Shown: positions 44,053-54,083, counted from the first letter of the stretch. The stretch is 64,000 nucleotides of DNA from an uncultured Roseiflexaceae bacterium (GCA_937988885.1 CALKHR010000008.1:1-64000); one strand, 5' to 3'. The notes: generated by a model not told the origin, from the letters alone. Translations and numbers: made by a program.

Positions 44053-45642
44053 ATGAGATTAGTCGCGTTGTGCCTGTGCTTTCTAACGTTGCTCACCAGT
44101 TGTGCCGGCCCCTCTGCCGCACAACCCCTTCCCACCCCCACCCCAAAACCCGCAGCACCAGCGCTCGAAAAACCTACCTACGTTGTTCAGCGAGGAACTG
44201 TTGTAGATGAATTAACACTTAGCGGCCACGTTGCTGCACAGCGCCAAGAGGATTTGTCGTTCACCCAGCGCGGCAACCTCAAGGTGCTCTACGTGGAGCG
44301 CACGAGTGTGATCACGGAAGGGCAGTTGTTAGCTGAACTTGATCTTGGCGATCTGCCGAATCAGTTGCGGCAAGCCGAAGTGGCTTATGAGTTAGCGTTG
44401 ATTGCTCTGGAACGCGATCAGTCTCAGCGCGAGTTGGCGGTGCGGCGCGCCACCCTTGATCTTGAGGATGCGCGCGCTCGTTTGGCGGAGTTGCAGCGCC
44501 CACCGAAGCCCGCCGAGTTGACGCAGGCGCAGATGAATGTGCAGCAGGCTCAGGCCACGCTCGAGCAGATCCGCACCAATGCCTCGGCGAATAAGACGAA
44601 GGCGCAGATCGCGCTGGAGCAGGCGGCGTTGGAGTTGACACAGGCCCAATCGCGCTATTCCACGGCCAAGCAGCAGTGGGATTTCGTGCAGGAGACGGGA
44701 CGCGACCCGCATCAGCCGACCACCCGCGGCTCGGATGGCAAGTCGACGCCGAATATGCTGAGCGATGCAGCGCGCCAGCAGTATTACGATGCGTTTGTGC
44801 AGGCCGAGGCGGCGATGCGTAGCGCCGAGCAGGCGTTGCACCGAGCGCAGGTCGAGTACGACGCGGCGCTACAGAACGAGGCGCCGGCGATCCAGCAGGC
44901 CGAGGCGCAGCTCGCAACCGCCCAGGCACAGCTTGAGCTGCTGCAGGCAGGGCCCGATAGTGATGAGCTCGCGTCGGCCCGTCGCGCGGTGGAGCGTGCG
45001 AATCTGGCGCTTGAGGAAGCGCAACGTGCGAACGACCCCGATCTTGAGCGCCGGGTCGCCAGCGCGAAACTTGAGGTCGAACGGCTCCAAGCGCTGATCG
45101 ATGCAGGCCGTCTGTACGCGCCATTCGATGGCCAGGTGTCGGCGGTGAATGTGCGACCCGGCGATGCGATAGAAGCGTATCGGCCTGTGCTGAGCGTGAT
45201 GAACGACAGTTCGTTGGAGCTGTTGGTGACTATCGTGAACAGCCAGGATGCGCTGAAGCTCGGTGTGGGCATGCCAGTGGAGATCAACTTCGCGCGGTAT
45301 CGGGGCCGCATCGTCGAGGGGACGATCGAGCGGTTGCCCACCAGCCTCACCACAAGCGGCTCGCGCGTCGATGATGATAAGGCGTATCATATCTCGTTCG
45401 ATCCAGGCGACCTCAAGCTTGAGGTGGGTGATGTAGCGCAGGTGGTTGTGACGATCGCGGAGAAGGACGATGCGCTGTGGCTGCCGCCGCAGGCGATACG
45501 GGCCTTCGAGGGCCGCCGCTTTGTGGTGGTGATGGACGGCGAGCGCCAACGACGCCAGGACATTCGTGTTGGCATCGTCGGGCAGGATCGGGTCGAAATC
45601 CTTGAGGGCTTATCCGAAGGCGACATAGTGGTGGGACAATGA
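44053..45642 (+). CDS. HlyD/MacA-like efflux adaptor lipoprotein
   Basis: This 529-residue lipoprotein (lipobox LTSC near residues 14-17) has a Pro-rich linker and then a split lipoyl/barrel-sandwich domain (SGHVAAQRQEDLSF, later LYAPFDGQVSAVNVRPGDAIE). Between them is a long alpha-helical coiled-coil hairpin of about 250 residues rich in Gln, Ala and Glu. The C-terminal beta-barrel and membrane-proximal domains follow. It should bridge the permease to the envelope. GGGAG precedes ATG 44053. Its stop overlaps the permease start as ATGA. Confidence 0.8.
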   Translation: MRLVALCLCFLTLLTSCAGPSAAQPLPTPTPKPAAPALEKPTYVVQRGTVVDELTLSGHVAAQRQEDLSFTQRGNLKVLYVERTSVITEGQLLAELDLGDLPNQLRQAEVAYELALIALERDQSQRELAVRRATLDLEDARARLAELQRPPKPAELTQAQMNVQQAQATLEQIRTNASANKTKAQIALEQAALELTQAQSRYSTAKQQWDFVQETGRDPHQPTTRGSDGKSTPNMLSDAARQQYYDAFVQAEAAMRSAEQALHRAQVEYDAALQNEAPAIQQAEAQLATAQAQLELLQAGPDSDELASARRAVERANLALEEAQRANDPDLERRVASAKLEVERLQALIDAGRLYAPFDGQVSAVNVRPGDAIEAYRPVLSVMNDSSLELLVTIVNSQDALKLGVGMPVEINFARYRGRIVEGTIERLPTSLTTSGSRVDDDKAYHISFDPGDLKLEVGDVAQVVVTIAEKDDALWLPPQAIRAFEGRRFVVVMDGERQRRQDIRVGIVGQDRVEILEGLSEGDIVVGQ

Positions 45643-48569
45643 CCGGAGATGAAGCGCAACTTGAGCAGCAGCAATGGCAGCAGCGCGCGCAGTCCCGCGG
45701 GTCGTTTAAGACGCGTTGGTCGCCTGGCAGCTTGCTTGGCTTGTTCCATATCGTCGGGCGGCGCCTGTGGAGCCACCTGGCGTTGATGTTGGCGATCGCG
45801 GCGGGCTTTGTGGTTGCGATCGCGCTGGTAGTGAGCATTCCGGTCTACGCCGAAGCGGTGGGCTTCCGGGTGCTGCGCACCGAGCTTTCGAAAAACGATA
45901 ATGGCGGCACGCGCCCGCCGTTCGCGTTTATGTACCGTTACCTCGGCTCGCAGCACGGCTTGATCAAGCAGGAAGATTACGCCAAACTCGATACGTATAT
46001 GAACAGCACGGTCGCGGAGCGCTTGCGGTTGCCCATCGAGAGCTTTACGCGCTATGTGGCCTCGGATAAGTTGCCGTTCCTGCCAAGCTCCGGCGCTGGC
46101 ACACCTATATTTTATGCAAACCTCGCTTTTATCTCCAATATTGAGCCGTATATCGAGATTATTGAGGGAGAGTTTCCGCAGCCGCACCGCGATGGGCCTG
46201 TTGATGTGTTGATCACAGAAGCGTTGGCCTCCACCTTGGGGTTTCAAGTTGGCGAAGAGTATTTGGTGCTCGGCCCCAAGCAAGATCCGGCGAAACGCAG
46301 CGTGCCCGTGCGGATCAGCGGGGTGTGGCGTGCGCGAGACAACACTGATCCGGTGTGGTTTTACCAGCCCGACGCCTTCAACGAAGTGCTGTTGGTGCGC
46401 GAGGACACCTACTTCAATCAGGTCGAGACGCGTAATCCTGGCTCGATCTACGTGGCGCTCTGGTATCTGATCGCCGATGGCAGCAGTATCCGCTCGGCGA
46501 ACGTGCCCGATGTGAGTGCGCGGATCAACCGTACCAATGTGGAGGCGAGCACGCTGCTGCCCGGTGCGCGGTTGGAGATCTCGCCCGCAAAGGCGCTGAA
46601 TCAGCATCAACAACAGGTGCGTCGCCTGACGTTGGCACTGACGATCTTTAGCGTGCCGATTTTGGGGCTGATCGCCTACTTTGTGATTCTGGTGGCGGGA
46701 CTGATAGTGCAGCGCCAGAGCAACGAGATCGCGGTGTTGCGCAGCCGTGGCACGTCGCGCAGCCAAGTGCTGGGAGTGTATCTACTGGAAGGCGCTCTGG
46801 TGGGTGTGGCGGCGCTGGTATTGGCGCTGCCGCTCGGCCTGCTGGTGGCGTACCTGATGACTTGGACGCGTTCGTTCCTGCAATTAGTGCCGATCGAGCC
46901 GCTGCCAATCTCGCTGACGGCGGAGGCCCGCAACCGTGGCGTGCAAATGCTGGTGCTGCTACTGCTGGCGAGCCTGCTGCCCGCGTGGGGCGTCACGCGC
47001 TACACGGTGGTCTCGTACAAGACCGAGCGCGCCCGCACAACGCAGCGCCCCTGGTGGCAGCGCGGCTTCTTGGATGTGTTGCTACTGGTGCCCGTCTACT
47101 TCGGGTATGTGCAGTTGCGCGAGCAGGGCACGATCGCGCTGCCGGGCTTCGAGCAGACCAATACCGATCCGTTCAGCAATCCACTGTTGTTGCTCACGCC
47201 CTCGCTGTACGTGTTCGCGTTGGCGCTGGTGGCGGTGCGCCTGTTCCCGCTGGTGATGCGGGTGTTGGCCTGGGTGTTGAGTTGGCTGCCCGGCGTGGCG
47301 ATGATCACGGCGCTGCGGTATTTGGCGCGCACCCCACGGGCCTACACGGGCCCAGTGCTGTTGCTGATCCTCACGCTGAGCCTCGCCACCTTCACGGCGT
47401 CGATGGCCCGCACGCTCGATGCGCATATGGTGGATCGGGTGTACTACGAGGTCGGAGCCGATATGCGCTTGCTCGACCTGGGGGAGAGCTTGAGTTCGGG
47501 CAACAGAGGGCCGCAGCTCGGCGGCAATCAGTCGGACACGCAGCCCGATGAACTCGACGAGGCGGCCTATATGTTCCTGCCCGTAACCGAGTACCTGAAC
47601 GTGCCCGGTGTGGAAGCGGCGACGCGGGTGGTGCGCACCAATGCGCGCACGGTGGTGGGCAATATGCCAATGGATGTTCGGTTCGTGGGTGTGGACCGCG
47701 TCGATTTCGCGGCTATCGCTGGCTGGCGCGACGACTACGCGGGGGAATCGCTGGGCGCGCTGATGAACCGTCTCGCCGATGATCCGGCGGCGGTGCTCGT
47801 AGGCAGCGAGTTCGTGAACAGGGGCGTGCGCATCGGCGACCGCATCACCGTGACCGTCAATAATCTCAACCTGCCGCGAGACATCACGCTCAATGTGGTG
47901 GGTTACCTCAGCCTCTTCCCCTCCATCTACCCAGATCAAGGCGCGTTGATGGTTGGCAACCTCGACTATCTGTTCGAGCAGCAGGGTGGCCAGTTCCCCT
48001 ACGAGGTGTGGCTAAGGGTCGCACCGAACGCCGATTCTGCCACGATCCTGAAAGGCGTGCGCGAATTGGGGCTACGCACATTCCTCCAGGGCTTCGCGCC
48101 CACTGCGATCACGGAGGAGTGGGAGCGCCCCGAGCGCCAAGGCGTGTTCGGACTGCTATCGGCGGGCTTTGTAGCGGCGGCGTTCCTGACGCTGTTGGGC
48201 TTCCTGTTCTATGCGGTGCTCTCGTTCCAGCGGCGGTTCGTCGAATTGGGCATGCTGCGGGCGATCGGGCTTTCGGTGCGTCAGTTGGCGACGTTGCTCA
48301 CCTTCGAGCAAGCGCTGATCATTGGGACGGGCATGCTGGGCGGCACGCTGATCGGCGTGAGCGCCAGCCGCCTGTTCATCCCCTTCTTGCAGGTGCGCGG
48401 CGGCGAATACCCGCAGATTCCGCCGTTCCAGGTGCAGATCGCTTGGGATCAGATCGGCCTCATCTACCTGGTGTTCGGTGGGATTCTGGTGGGCGCGGTG
48501 GCGCTGACGCTGTTGCTGTTGCGACGGATGCAGTTGTTCCAGGCCGTGAAGTTGGGCGAGGCGATTTAG
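45639..48569 (+). CDS. FtsX-like ABC permease, two-module
   Basis: This 976-residue permease has a cytoplasmic N-tail and a helix (HLALMLAIAAGFVVAIALVV), then a large extracytoplasmic domain. Membrane helices and FtsX loops follow at about 325-460 (LRSRGTSRSQVLG), with more helices, a second extracytoplasmic domain, and a final FtsX block with the loop LGMLRAIGLSVRQLATLL. This is the double-FtsX form used for lipoprotein or lipid export or for mechanical signalling across the membrane, as in MacB/LolE relatives. Its ATPase gene follows after two bases. Confidence 0.8.
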   Translation: MTGDEAQLEQQQWQQRAQSRGSFKTRWSPGSLLGLFHIVGRRLWSHLALMLAIAAGFVVAIALVVSIPVYAEAVGFRVLRTELSKNDNGGTRPPFAFMYRYLGSQHGLIKQEDYAKLDTYMNSTVAERLRLPIESFTRYVASDKLPFLPSSGAGTPIFYANLAFISNIEPYIEIIEGEFPQPHRDGPVDVLITEALASTLGFQVGEEYLVLGPKQDPAKRSVPVRISGVWRARDNTDPVWFYQPDAFNEVLLVREDTYFNQVETRNPGSIYVALWYLIADGSSIRSANVPDVSARINRTNVEASTLLPGARLEISPAKALNQHQQQVRRLTLALTIFSVPILGLIAYFVILVAGLIVQRQSNEIAVLRSRGTSRSQVLGVYLLEGALVGVAALVLALPLGLLVAYLMTWTRSFLQLVPIEPLPISLTAEARNRGVQMLVLLLLASLLPAWGVTRYTVVSYKTERARTTQRPWWQRGFLDVLLLVPVYFGYVQLREQGTIALPGFEQTNTDPFSNPLLLLTPSLYVFALALVAVRLFPLVMRVLAWVLSWLPGVAMITALRYLARTPRAYTGPVLLLILTLSLATFTASMARTLDAHMVDRVYYEVGADMRLLDLGESLSSGNRGPQLGGNQSDTQPDELDEAAYMFLPVTEYLNVPGVEAATRVVRTNARTVVGNMPMDVRFVGVDRVDFAAIAGWRDDYAGESLGALMNRLADDPAAVLVGSEFVNRGVRIGDRITVTVNNLNLPRDITLNVVGYLSLFPSIYPDQGALMVGNLDYLFEQQGGQFPYEVWLRVAPNADSATILKGVRELGLRTFLQGFAPTAITEEWERPERQGVFGLLSAGFVAAAFLTLLGFLFYAVLSFQRRFVELGMLRAIGLSVRQLATLLTFEQALIIGTGMLGGTLIGVSASRLFIPFLQVRGGEYPQIPPFQVQIAWDQIGLIYLVFGGILVGAVALTLLLLRRMQLFQAVKLGEAI

Positions 48570-48571
48570 CC

Positions 48572-49543
48572 ATGAACGAGCCACTGATTCTTTGCGAAAA
48601 CGTAGTCAAGATCTACAAGCTCAACGATATCGAGGTGGTGGCGCTCCAGGGCCTGGATCTGCGGGTCGAGGCGGGCGAGGTGATGTCGCTAGTTGGCTCA
48701 AGCGGGTCGGGCAAAACCACACTGCTGAACGTGTTGGGCGGATTGGATCGGCCCTCGGCGGGGCGCGTGTTAGTGGCGGGCAACGATCTGTTGAAGCTCT
48801 CGAACGTGGCGCTGAACGCCTACCGCCGCCGCTACGTGGGTTTTGTCTGGCAGCAGAAGGCGCGCAACTTGATCCCGTACTTGAACGCCGAGCAGAATAT
48901 CGAACTGCCGATGATTATGAGCGGCGTGGGCCAGCGCGAGCGGCGCGCTTGGGCGCGCGAGTTGATCGCGGCGGTGGGCTTGGATGCGCGACGCGGCCAC
49001 CGTTTGGCGCAACTCTCCGGCGGCGAGCAGCAACGGGTGGCGATCGCTGTGGCGCTGGCCAACCGTCCGGCACTTCTGCTGGCCGATGAGCCGACTGGCG
49101 AGCTCGACTCTTCGACCGCTGCGACGATCTTCGATATCTTCCACAATTTGAATCGACAGTTCGGCCTGACGGTCGTAATCGTGTCGCACGACCCGCAGAT
49201 CGCGCGGTACGTAGGCCGTGTGGTGGCCATCCGCGATGGCAAGACCAGCACCGAGACGATCCGTCGCCAATCGGAGCAGACCGAGACCGATAAGCAGTCC
49301 GAGCAGGTCTTCGACGAGTTGCTGATGCTCGATTCAGCAGGACGTCTGCAGGTGCCCAAGGAGTTGCGCGAGCGCTACGGCATCGGCGACCGCGTGCAGA
49401 TCGAGGAGACCAGCGAGGGGTTGTTGATCCGTGCGGTGGCTGGCGGCGAACGGGTGCGTCAATTGGTGACATCGGATGCGCCGCCACCGAAGCGGCCCGG
49501 GCTGTTGGGGCGTTTGCTTGGTTCGGTGCGACGTGGCGAGTGA
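48572..49543 (+). CDS. MacB/LolD-type ATPase with C-terminal AbrB-like domain
   Basis: This 323-residue ATPase has Walker A GSSGSGKTT, a Q-loop in FVWQQKARN, signature LSGGEQQRVAIA, Walker B LLLADEPTGELD and the switch His in VSHD. After a charged linker the protein ends with a domain of about 40 residues, MLDSAGRLQVPKELRERYG and then GDRVQIEE, that has the shape of a SpoVT/AbrB swapped-hairpin DNA-binding domain. The tail GLLGRLLGSV is hydrophobic. This fusion is unusual for a transport ATPase. ATG 48572 starts two bases after the permease stop. Confidence 0.8.
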   Translation: MNEPLILCENVVKIYKLNDIEVVALQGLDLRVEAGEVMSLVGSSGSGKTTLLNVLGGLDRPSAGRVLVAGNDLLKLSNVALNAYRRRYVGFVWQQKARNLIPYLNAEQNIELPMIMSGVGQRERRAWARELIAAVGLDARRGHRLAQLSGGEQQRVAIAVALANRPALLLADEPTGELDSSTAATIFDIFHNLNRQFGLTVVIVSHDPQIARYVGRVVAIRDGKTSTETIRRQSEQTETDKQSEQVFDELLMLDSAGRLQVPKELRERYGIGDRVQIEETSEGLLIRAVAGGERVRQLVTSDAPPPKRPGLLGRLLGSVRRGE

Positions 49544-49559
49544 GAGCAAGGAGAGCGGC

Positions 49560-50279
49560 ATGCAGAGCGAGCACGATGTTCTTGCGGTTGAGGTGCGCTC
49601 GGTGACCCGTTCCTACGCGGTGAACGGCGAGCAGGTGCATGCGCTGCGCGGCATTGATCTGGAGGTGCCGCGCGGGAGCTTTGTGGGCCTGATGGGTCGC
49701 TCCGGCTCCGGCAAAACCACGCTGCTGAATATGATCGGCGGGCTGGATCAGCCGACCACGGGCGAGGTGCTGCTGTTCGGCACGCCGTTGCACAAGCTGA
49801 GCCAGGAGCGCTTGACGTTGCTGCGGCGCGAGCAGATCGGCTTTATCTTTCAGTCGTTCGCGCTGCTGCCGATGCTCTCGGCGTGGGAGAATGTCGAGAT
49901 GCCGTTGCGCATCGCGGGAGTGCGTTCGGGGCGCGAGCGCCGCAAGCGCGCCGAGGCGGCGTTGGCGTTGGTGGGCTTGGAGCGCTGGGCCACGCACCGT
50001 CCGGCGGAGATGAGCGGTGGGCAGCAGCAGCGCGTCGCGATCGCGCGAGCGCTCGTCTCACGACCCAAGCTGTTGCTGGCCGACGAGCCGACCGGCGAGC
50101 TCGATTCGAGCACGGGGCGCACGCTGCTCCAGTTGCTGCGCGAGATCGTGAAGGTCGAGGGCGTCACGCTGGTGATGGCGACCCACGATCACGCGGTGCC
50201 CGAGTTCGCCGATACAGTGTATCGCGTGGTCGACGGGCAGTTGCACCCATATCAAGTCGTCGATGTTCCCGCTGTTTGA
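49560..50279 (+). CDS. MacB/LolD-type ATPase, second copy
   Basis: This 239-residue ATPase of the same class has GRSGSGKTT, FIFQSFALLPMLSA, MSGGQQQRVAIA and LLLADEPTGELDSS, and no extra domain. AAGGAGAG lies before ATG 49560. It completes the operon. Having two different ATPases for one permease suggests a heterodimeric engine or an alternative partner outside the window. Confidence 0.85.
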   Translation: MQSEHDVLAVEVRSVTRSYAVNGEQVHALRGIDLEVPRGSFVGLMGRSGSGKTTLLNMIGGLDQPTTGEVLLFGTPLHKLSQERLTLLRREQIGFIFQSFALLPMLSAWENVEMPLRIAGVRSGRERRKRAEAALALVGLERWATHRPAEMSGGQQQRVAIARALVSRPKLLLADEPTGELDSSTGRTLLQLLREIVKVEGVTLVMATHDHAVPEFADTVYRVVDGQLHPYQVVDVPAV

Positions 50280-50961
50280 GCGCAACTGTTGTTGTGATAC
50301 CTGTTTGTGATATGGAGGCGCTGTTGCGTGCAGTGCCTTCATCTTTTTATTCATCTACAGATTATATTTTATGTATAAAAATTATCTACATATCATATAA
50401 ATCAATCAAAAACACACCTCATACTGCTTTACCTTCAATTCAACCAGATTTATCGAAAAACCTCTATAATGTGCACATCCATGCTAATCCATCGTTTTAC
50501 ACGGTATCGCACCATCTAACCTTTATATCAATCTAAAATCCACATAATCATACGCACATCCATGCTAATTTTCCTCATTTACGCCTCATCAAATCAAAAT
50601 GCGACCACAAATTTAATAAAATCACCAATTTGACAACTCGCGATTTTGAATTATAATCTGATCGAAATACATCGAAATCACCCTTCAAATAAGCTAAAGT
50701 TTATATCGTTGAAGCTCGACCATTGGACTACAATGCAATGACTGGCAGGTAGGTTCTATCGGTGCATCTACTTTTCTGTCATCGATAGCGAAGCTTTTTG
50801 TGGCGCATATCACAAAGATAGTGCGCACACATTATCCTTGTACGCCGTTCAAGGGTTAGTTCGCTGTACCCATTATTTTATTAAAATTGTTCGAAATGAT
50901 TCGAACAATTTTCACAAAGTATTGGTGTTGTTTGAAGTGTTGAGTGTAGAGTAGAGCATAT
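50280..50961. other. AT-rich intergenic region before lacI-type gene
   Basis: About 680 bases without a gene. It is very AT-rich from 50340 to 50660. A 16-base direct repeat (GCACATCCATGCTAAT) occurs at 50473 and 50554. A 30-bp inverted repeat lies 49 bases before the regulator start. No terminator with T-run is seen after the ATPase. Confidence 0.5.
50883..50912. promoter_or_regulatory. Palindromic operator candidate before regulator gene
   Basis: AAAATTGTTCGAA and TTCGAACAATTTT form a perfect 13-bp inverted repeat around a four-base centre. Position and symmetry fit an autoregulatory LacI-family site, though the arms are longer and more AT-rich than usual. Confidence 0.5.
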
Positions 50962-51960
50962 ATGTCGGTTCGACAACAAGATATCGCAAAACATTTAGGT
51001 TTGTCGATTAGCACAGTCTCGCTGGCCCTGCGTAACGCAGCACATGTGTCGGAGGAAACGCGCTTACGAGTGCGCGATGCAGCTTTACGATTGGGGTATG
51101 TGTATCGCCCGCGACCGTTGGCGCGGCGTGAGATCAGCCAGATAGCGTTTATTACGCATCTTGAGCCGAGCAATGTGTTTTATACCACGGTTCTGAGCGG
51201 GGCCGAGCGTGAATGTCGTTCTCAGCATATTTCGCTTCATTACACTCGGCTGGAGGCGCCATTTCTCGATGATCACTTGCAGTATAGCGATGCTGATGCG
51301 TTGTTAGTGGTTGGCACGATCGATGAGCAGACGGTGCTGCGATTGCAGGCGCTGGAGCGGCCAATGGTGCTGATCGACAACAATTTGCCGCATCTGGGCA
51401 TTGATCGCATTTTGATCGAAAACGTTGGCAGCATGTTCCGTGTGACGCAGCAGATCGCGGCGTATGGGCATCAACAGATCGCCTATATGGTCGGCCCAGA
51501 CGATCATCCGAGCTTCCGCGAGCGGCGGCAGGGCTACCACCTGGCAATGGAGCGTCTGGGCTTGCAGCCGATCGAATTGCCTTGTCCGAGCACGGAACAA
51601 GGCGCTGCCGAACAGGCCATTGTTGAGTGGTTGGCTTCGCACCGTGATATCGGCTTTAGCGCCTTGCTTACGTTCCACGATGAGGCTGCTATCGAAGTGA
51701 TTCACACGCTACACGATCATGGGGTGGCTGTCCCCGATCAGGTGGCGGTGGTTGGTTTCGACGATATCGATATGGCGCGGATGGTACGGCCTGCATTGAC
51801 GACATGCCATGTCCATCGCGAGCTGCTGGGGGCTTGGGGCGTGCGTCGGCTGCTGCAACGCGCCGCGTACCCCGATGAGCCACCGATCGCGATCACAATC
51901 GATACGTCGTTTGTCGAGCGTGGGTCAGCTCGACCCCGCAATGTTCAATCTCAGAAATAA
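50962..51960 (+). CDS. LacI-family transcriptional regulator
   Basis: This 332-residue regulator has the LacI HTH (RQQDIAKHLGLSISTVSLALRN, hinge near 50-60) followed by a periplasmic-binding-type effector domain (QIAFITHLEPSNVFYTTVLSG; VGFDDIDMARMVRPALTT). The ligand is probably a sugar or sugar derivative that the downstream transporter and dehydrogenases handle. It reads in the same direction as the transporter operon, with a 338-base gap between. Confidence 0.9.
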   Translation: MSVRQQDIAKHLGLSISTVSLALRNAAHVSEETRLRVRDAALRLGYVYRPRPLARREISQIAFITHLEPSNVFYTTVLSGAERECRSQHISLHYTRLEAPFLDDHLQYSDADALLVVGTIDEQTVLRLQALERPMVLIDNNLPHLGIDRILIENVGSMFRVTQQIAAYGHQQIAYMVGPDDHPSFRERRQGYHLAMERLGLQPIELPCPSTEQGAAEQAIVEWLASHRDIGFSALLTFHDEAAIEVIHTLHDHGVAVPDQVAVVGFDDIDMARMVRPALTTCHVHRELLGAWGVRRLLQRAAYPDEPPIAITIDTSFVERGSARPRNVQSQK

Positions 51961-52298
51961 CGCTTGGGGGAGCGTTATCCGAGCTGGTTGGATTTGGTCG
52001 TCGTTCTAGCAAACGGAGGTGTATCGATAGCAATCGCCACAATGTTGATGCAATCTCAGTGTAGCTGGACACCCAGAAGTACGGTAATACCAATCGAGGC
52101 CATTTTTGAAGCAGAATGGTCTGCGCACCGTTAAGCAATCAGAAATGAGCTCGGTCGTCTGTCTGATATCTCGATGATCTGAACCATCTGGCCGTCAGAT
52201 GGCTTAACAAGGCAAAGGAGGTGCTGTCTCACAAGGTTTAGACCGCCACGGAACTACAGAAGCTCTGGATTTGGTGCGTATTACAAAGGAGTAAATCG
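51961..52298. other. Spacer between regulator and transporter operon
   Basis: 338 bases without a gene. A hairpin CCATCTG/CAGATGG (52184-52202) may end the regulator transcript. AAAGGAGG at 52211 is not followed by a usable frame. The transporter start has AAAGGAG at 52287. No operator like the one at 50883 is seen. Confidence 0.4.
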
Positions 52299-54083
52299 AT
52301 GCTCAAGAGAACGTGGTCGTTTCTCTCGCTAGGCTTGGTCTTTGCTCTGTTTGTATCAGCTTGTGGCAGCACACCGACAACTCCTGCCGCACAGCCAACC
52401 GCCGCTCCTGCAGCCCCGGCTGCTGAGCCAACCGCCGCTCCGGCAGCCGCCGAACCAACCGCCGCGCCGGAAGCCCCCGCTGCAGAGCCGACCGCCGCTC
52501 CGGAAGCTCCCGCAACTGCCGCCCTCGTCACCGTTTCAACCGAACAGCAGGCAACGTGGGTGCGCAACTTCAACCCGTTCGTAGGCGACCGCCGCTGGCC
52601 GACCCGCGAGGGTATGTACGAGCCGATGATGGTCTACAATACCATCAAGGGCGAATTGGTTCCCTGGCTCGCCACCGAGTACACGTGGAACGACGATAAC
52701 ACGCAATTGACCTTCACCATCCGCGAAGGCGTCAAGTGGTCGGATGGCACACCGTTCACCGCGAAGGACGTTGCCTTCACCTTCAACCTGTTCAACACCA
52801 AGAAGGGTCTGCAAGGTTCTGGCTCGAACGTGTGGGAGTACATAGAGAAGGTTGAGGCCACCGATGATACGACGGTCGTCTTCACCTTCAGCAAGCTGTT
52901 CACCGTTGGTCTGTACGATATCGCCACCCAGGTGATCGTGCCCGAGCACATTTGGGGCTCCATCGAGGACCCGGTGCTGTTCACCAACGAGAACCCGGTC
53001 GCGACCGGACCGTTCACCGAGGTTCCAGTATTCCAGAACCAGATCTACGAAGTCCACCGCAACCCCAACTACTGGCAGGAAGGCAAGCCGTACATCCAGG
53101 GCTTCCGCATGCCAGCCTATCCCGGCAACGATCAGGCGAACTTGGCCACGATCAACGGCGAGAACGACTGGGCCGGTAACTTCATCCCCGACATTCAGAA
53201 GACCTACGTCGACCTGGACCCCGAGAACAACCACTACTGGTTCCCGGCAACCGGTGCCGATGTGATGCTCTACCTGAACACCACCAAGGCTCCGTTCGAC
53301 GATGCGAATGTTCGCAAGGCCATTAGCATGGCGATCAACCGCGAGCAGATCGTGCAGATCGCGATGTTCGACTACACGCACCCCGCCGATGCGACCGGCT
53401 TGAGCGATGCGTTCGACCGATGGCGCAACCCCGAGGCCGTAGCAGCTGGCACCTGGGTGAACTTCGACGTGGAGGCGGCCAACAAACTGCTCGACGAGGC
53501 GGGCTTGGTCCGCGGCGCGGATGGCATCCGCACGCTGCCCGATGGCACGCCGCTGGTCTACGACATCAACGTGGTGTCGGGCTGGACGGACTGGGTCTCG
53601 GCCTGCCAGATTATGGCACAGAACTTGGCGGAAGTAGGCTTTAACGTCTCCGTCAAGACCTACGACTTCAGTGCTTGGCTCGATCGCGTCCAGAAGGGCG
53701 AGTTCGATATGTCGATCGGTTGGAGCTCGCAGGGCGCCACGCCGCTGAACTTCTATCGCGGCGCGATGTCGGGCACCAAGGTTCGCCCGATCGGCGAGGC
53801 TGCCGAGGAGAACTGGCATCGCTTCAGCAGCGAAGAGGCCGATGAGCTGCTCGTTCAGTTCGCCTCCGTCTCCGACTTCGAGGAGCAGAAGGCAATCGCA
53901 GATCGCTTGCAGATGCTGTTCGTTGAGAACGCACCGGCGCTGCCGCTGTTCCCTGGCCCGCAGTGGTACGAGTATAACACAACACGCTTCACCGGCTTCC
54001 CCAATGCCGACGATCCATACGCGATCGGCTCGACCTACGCCGCTGAGGCTGTGCTGGTGATGACGTCAATCAAGCCCAAGTAA
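52299..54083 (+). CDS. Family-5 solute-binding lipoprotein
   Basis: This 594-residue substrate-binding protein of the peptide/nickel/opine class has lipobox VSAC near residue 23, an Ala/Pro/Thr/Glu linker to about residue 70, then the SBP_bac_5 fold (GMYEPMMVYNTIKGELVPWLA; FTIREGVKWSDGTPFTAKDV; DANVRKAISMAINREQI). In Chloroflexota and Thermotogae members often bind oligosaccharides rather than peptides. The neighbours here (LacI, four dehydrogenases) favour a sugar. It is followed by a GC-rich hairpin and the permease genes. Confidence 0.85.
   Translation: MLKRTWSFLSLGLVFALFVSACGSTPTTPAAQPTAAPAAPAAEPTAAPAAAEPTAAPEAPAAEPTAAPEAPATAALVTVSTEQQATWVRNFNPFVGDRRWPTREGMYEPMMVYNTIKGELVPWLATEYTWNDDNTQLTFTIREGVKWSDGTPFTAKDVAFTFNLFNTKKGLQGSGSNVWEYIEKVEATDDTTVVFTFSKLFTVGLYDIATQVIVPEHIWGSIEDPVLFTNENPVATGPFTEVPVFQNQIYEVHRNPNYWQEGKPYIQGFRMPAYPGNDQANLATINGENDWAGNFIPDIQKTYVDLDPENNHYWFPATGADVMLYLNTTKAPFDDANVRKAISMAINREQIVQIAMFDYTHPADATGLSDAFDRWRNPEAVAAGTWVNFDVEAANKLLDEAGLVRGADGIRTLPDGTPLVYDINVVSGWTDWVSACQIMAQNLAEVGFNVSVKTYDFSAWLDRVQKGEFDMSIGWSSQGATPLNFYRGAMSGTKVRPIGEAAEENWHRFSSEEADELLVQFASVSDFEEQKAIADRLQMLFVENAPALPLFPGPQWYEYNTTRFTGFPNADDPYAIGSTYAAEAVLVMTSIKPK

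Noticed and set aside
48008..48571. Upstream extension of the AbrB-fused ATPase
   Set aside because: It lies in another frame of the FtsX permease gene; the ABC domain begins at ATG 48572.
52205..52245. Strong AAAGGAGG suggesting a short leader peptide
   Set aside because: The following codons (CTG then a stop after few codons) give no convincing reading frame; the real gene starts at 52299.
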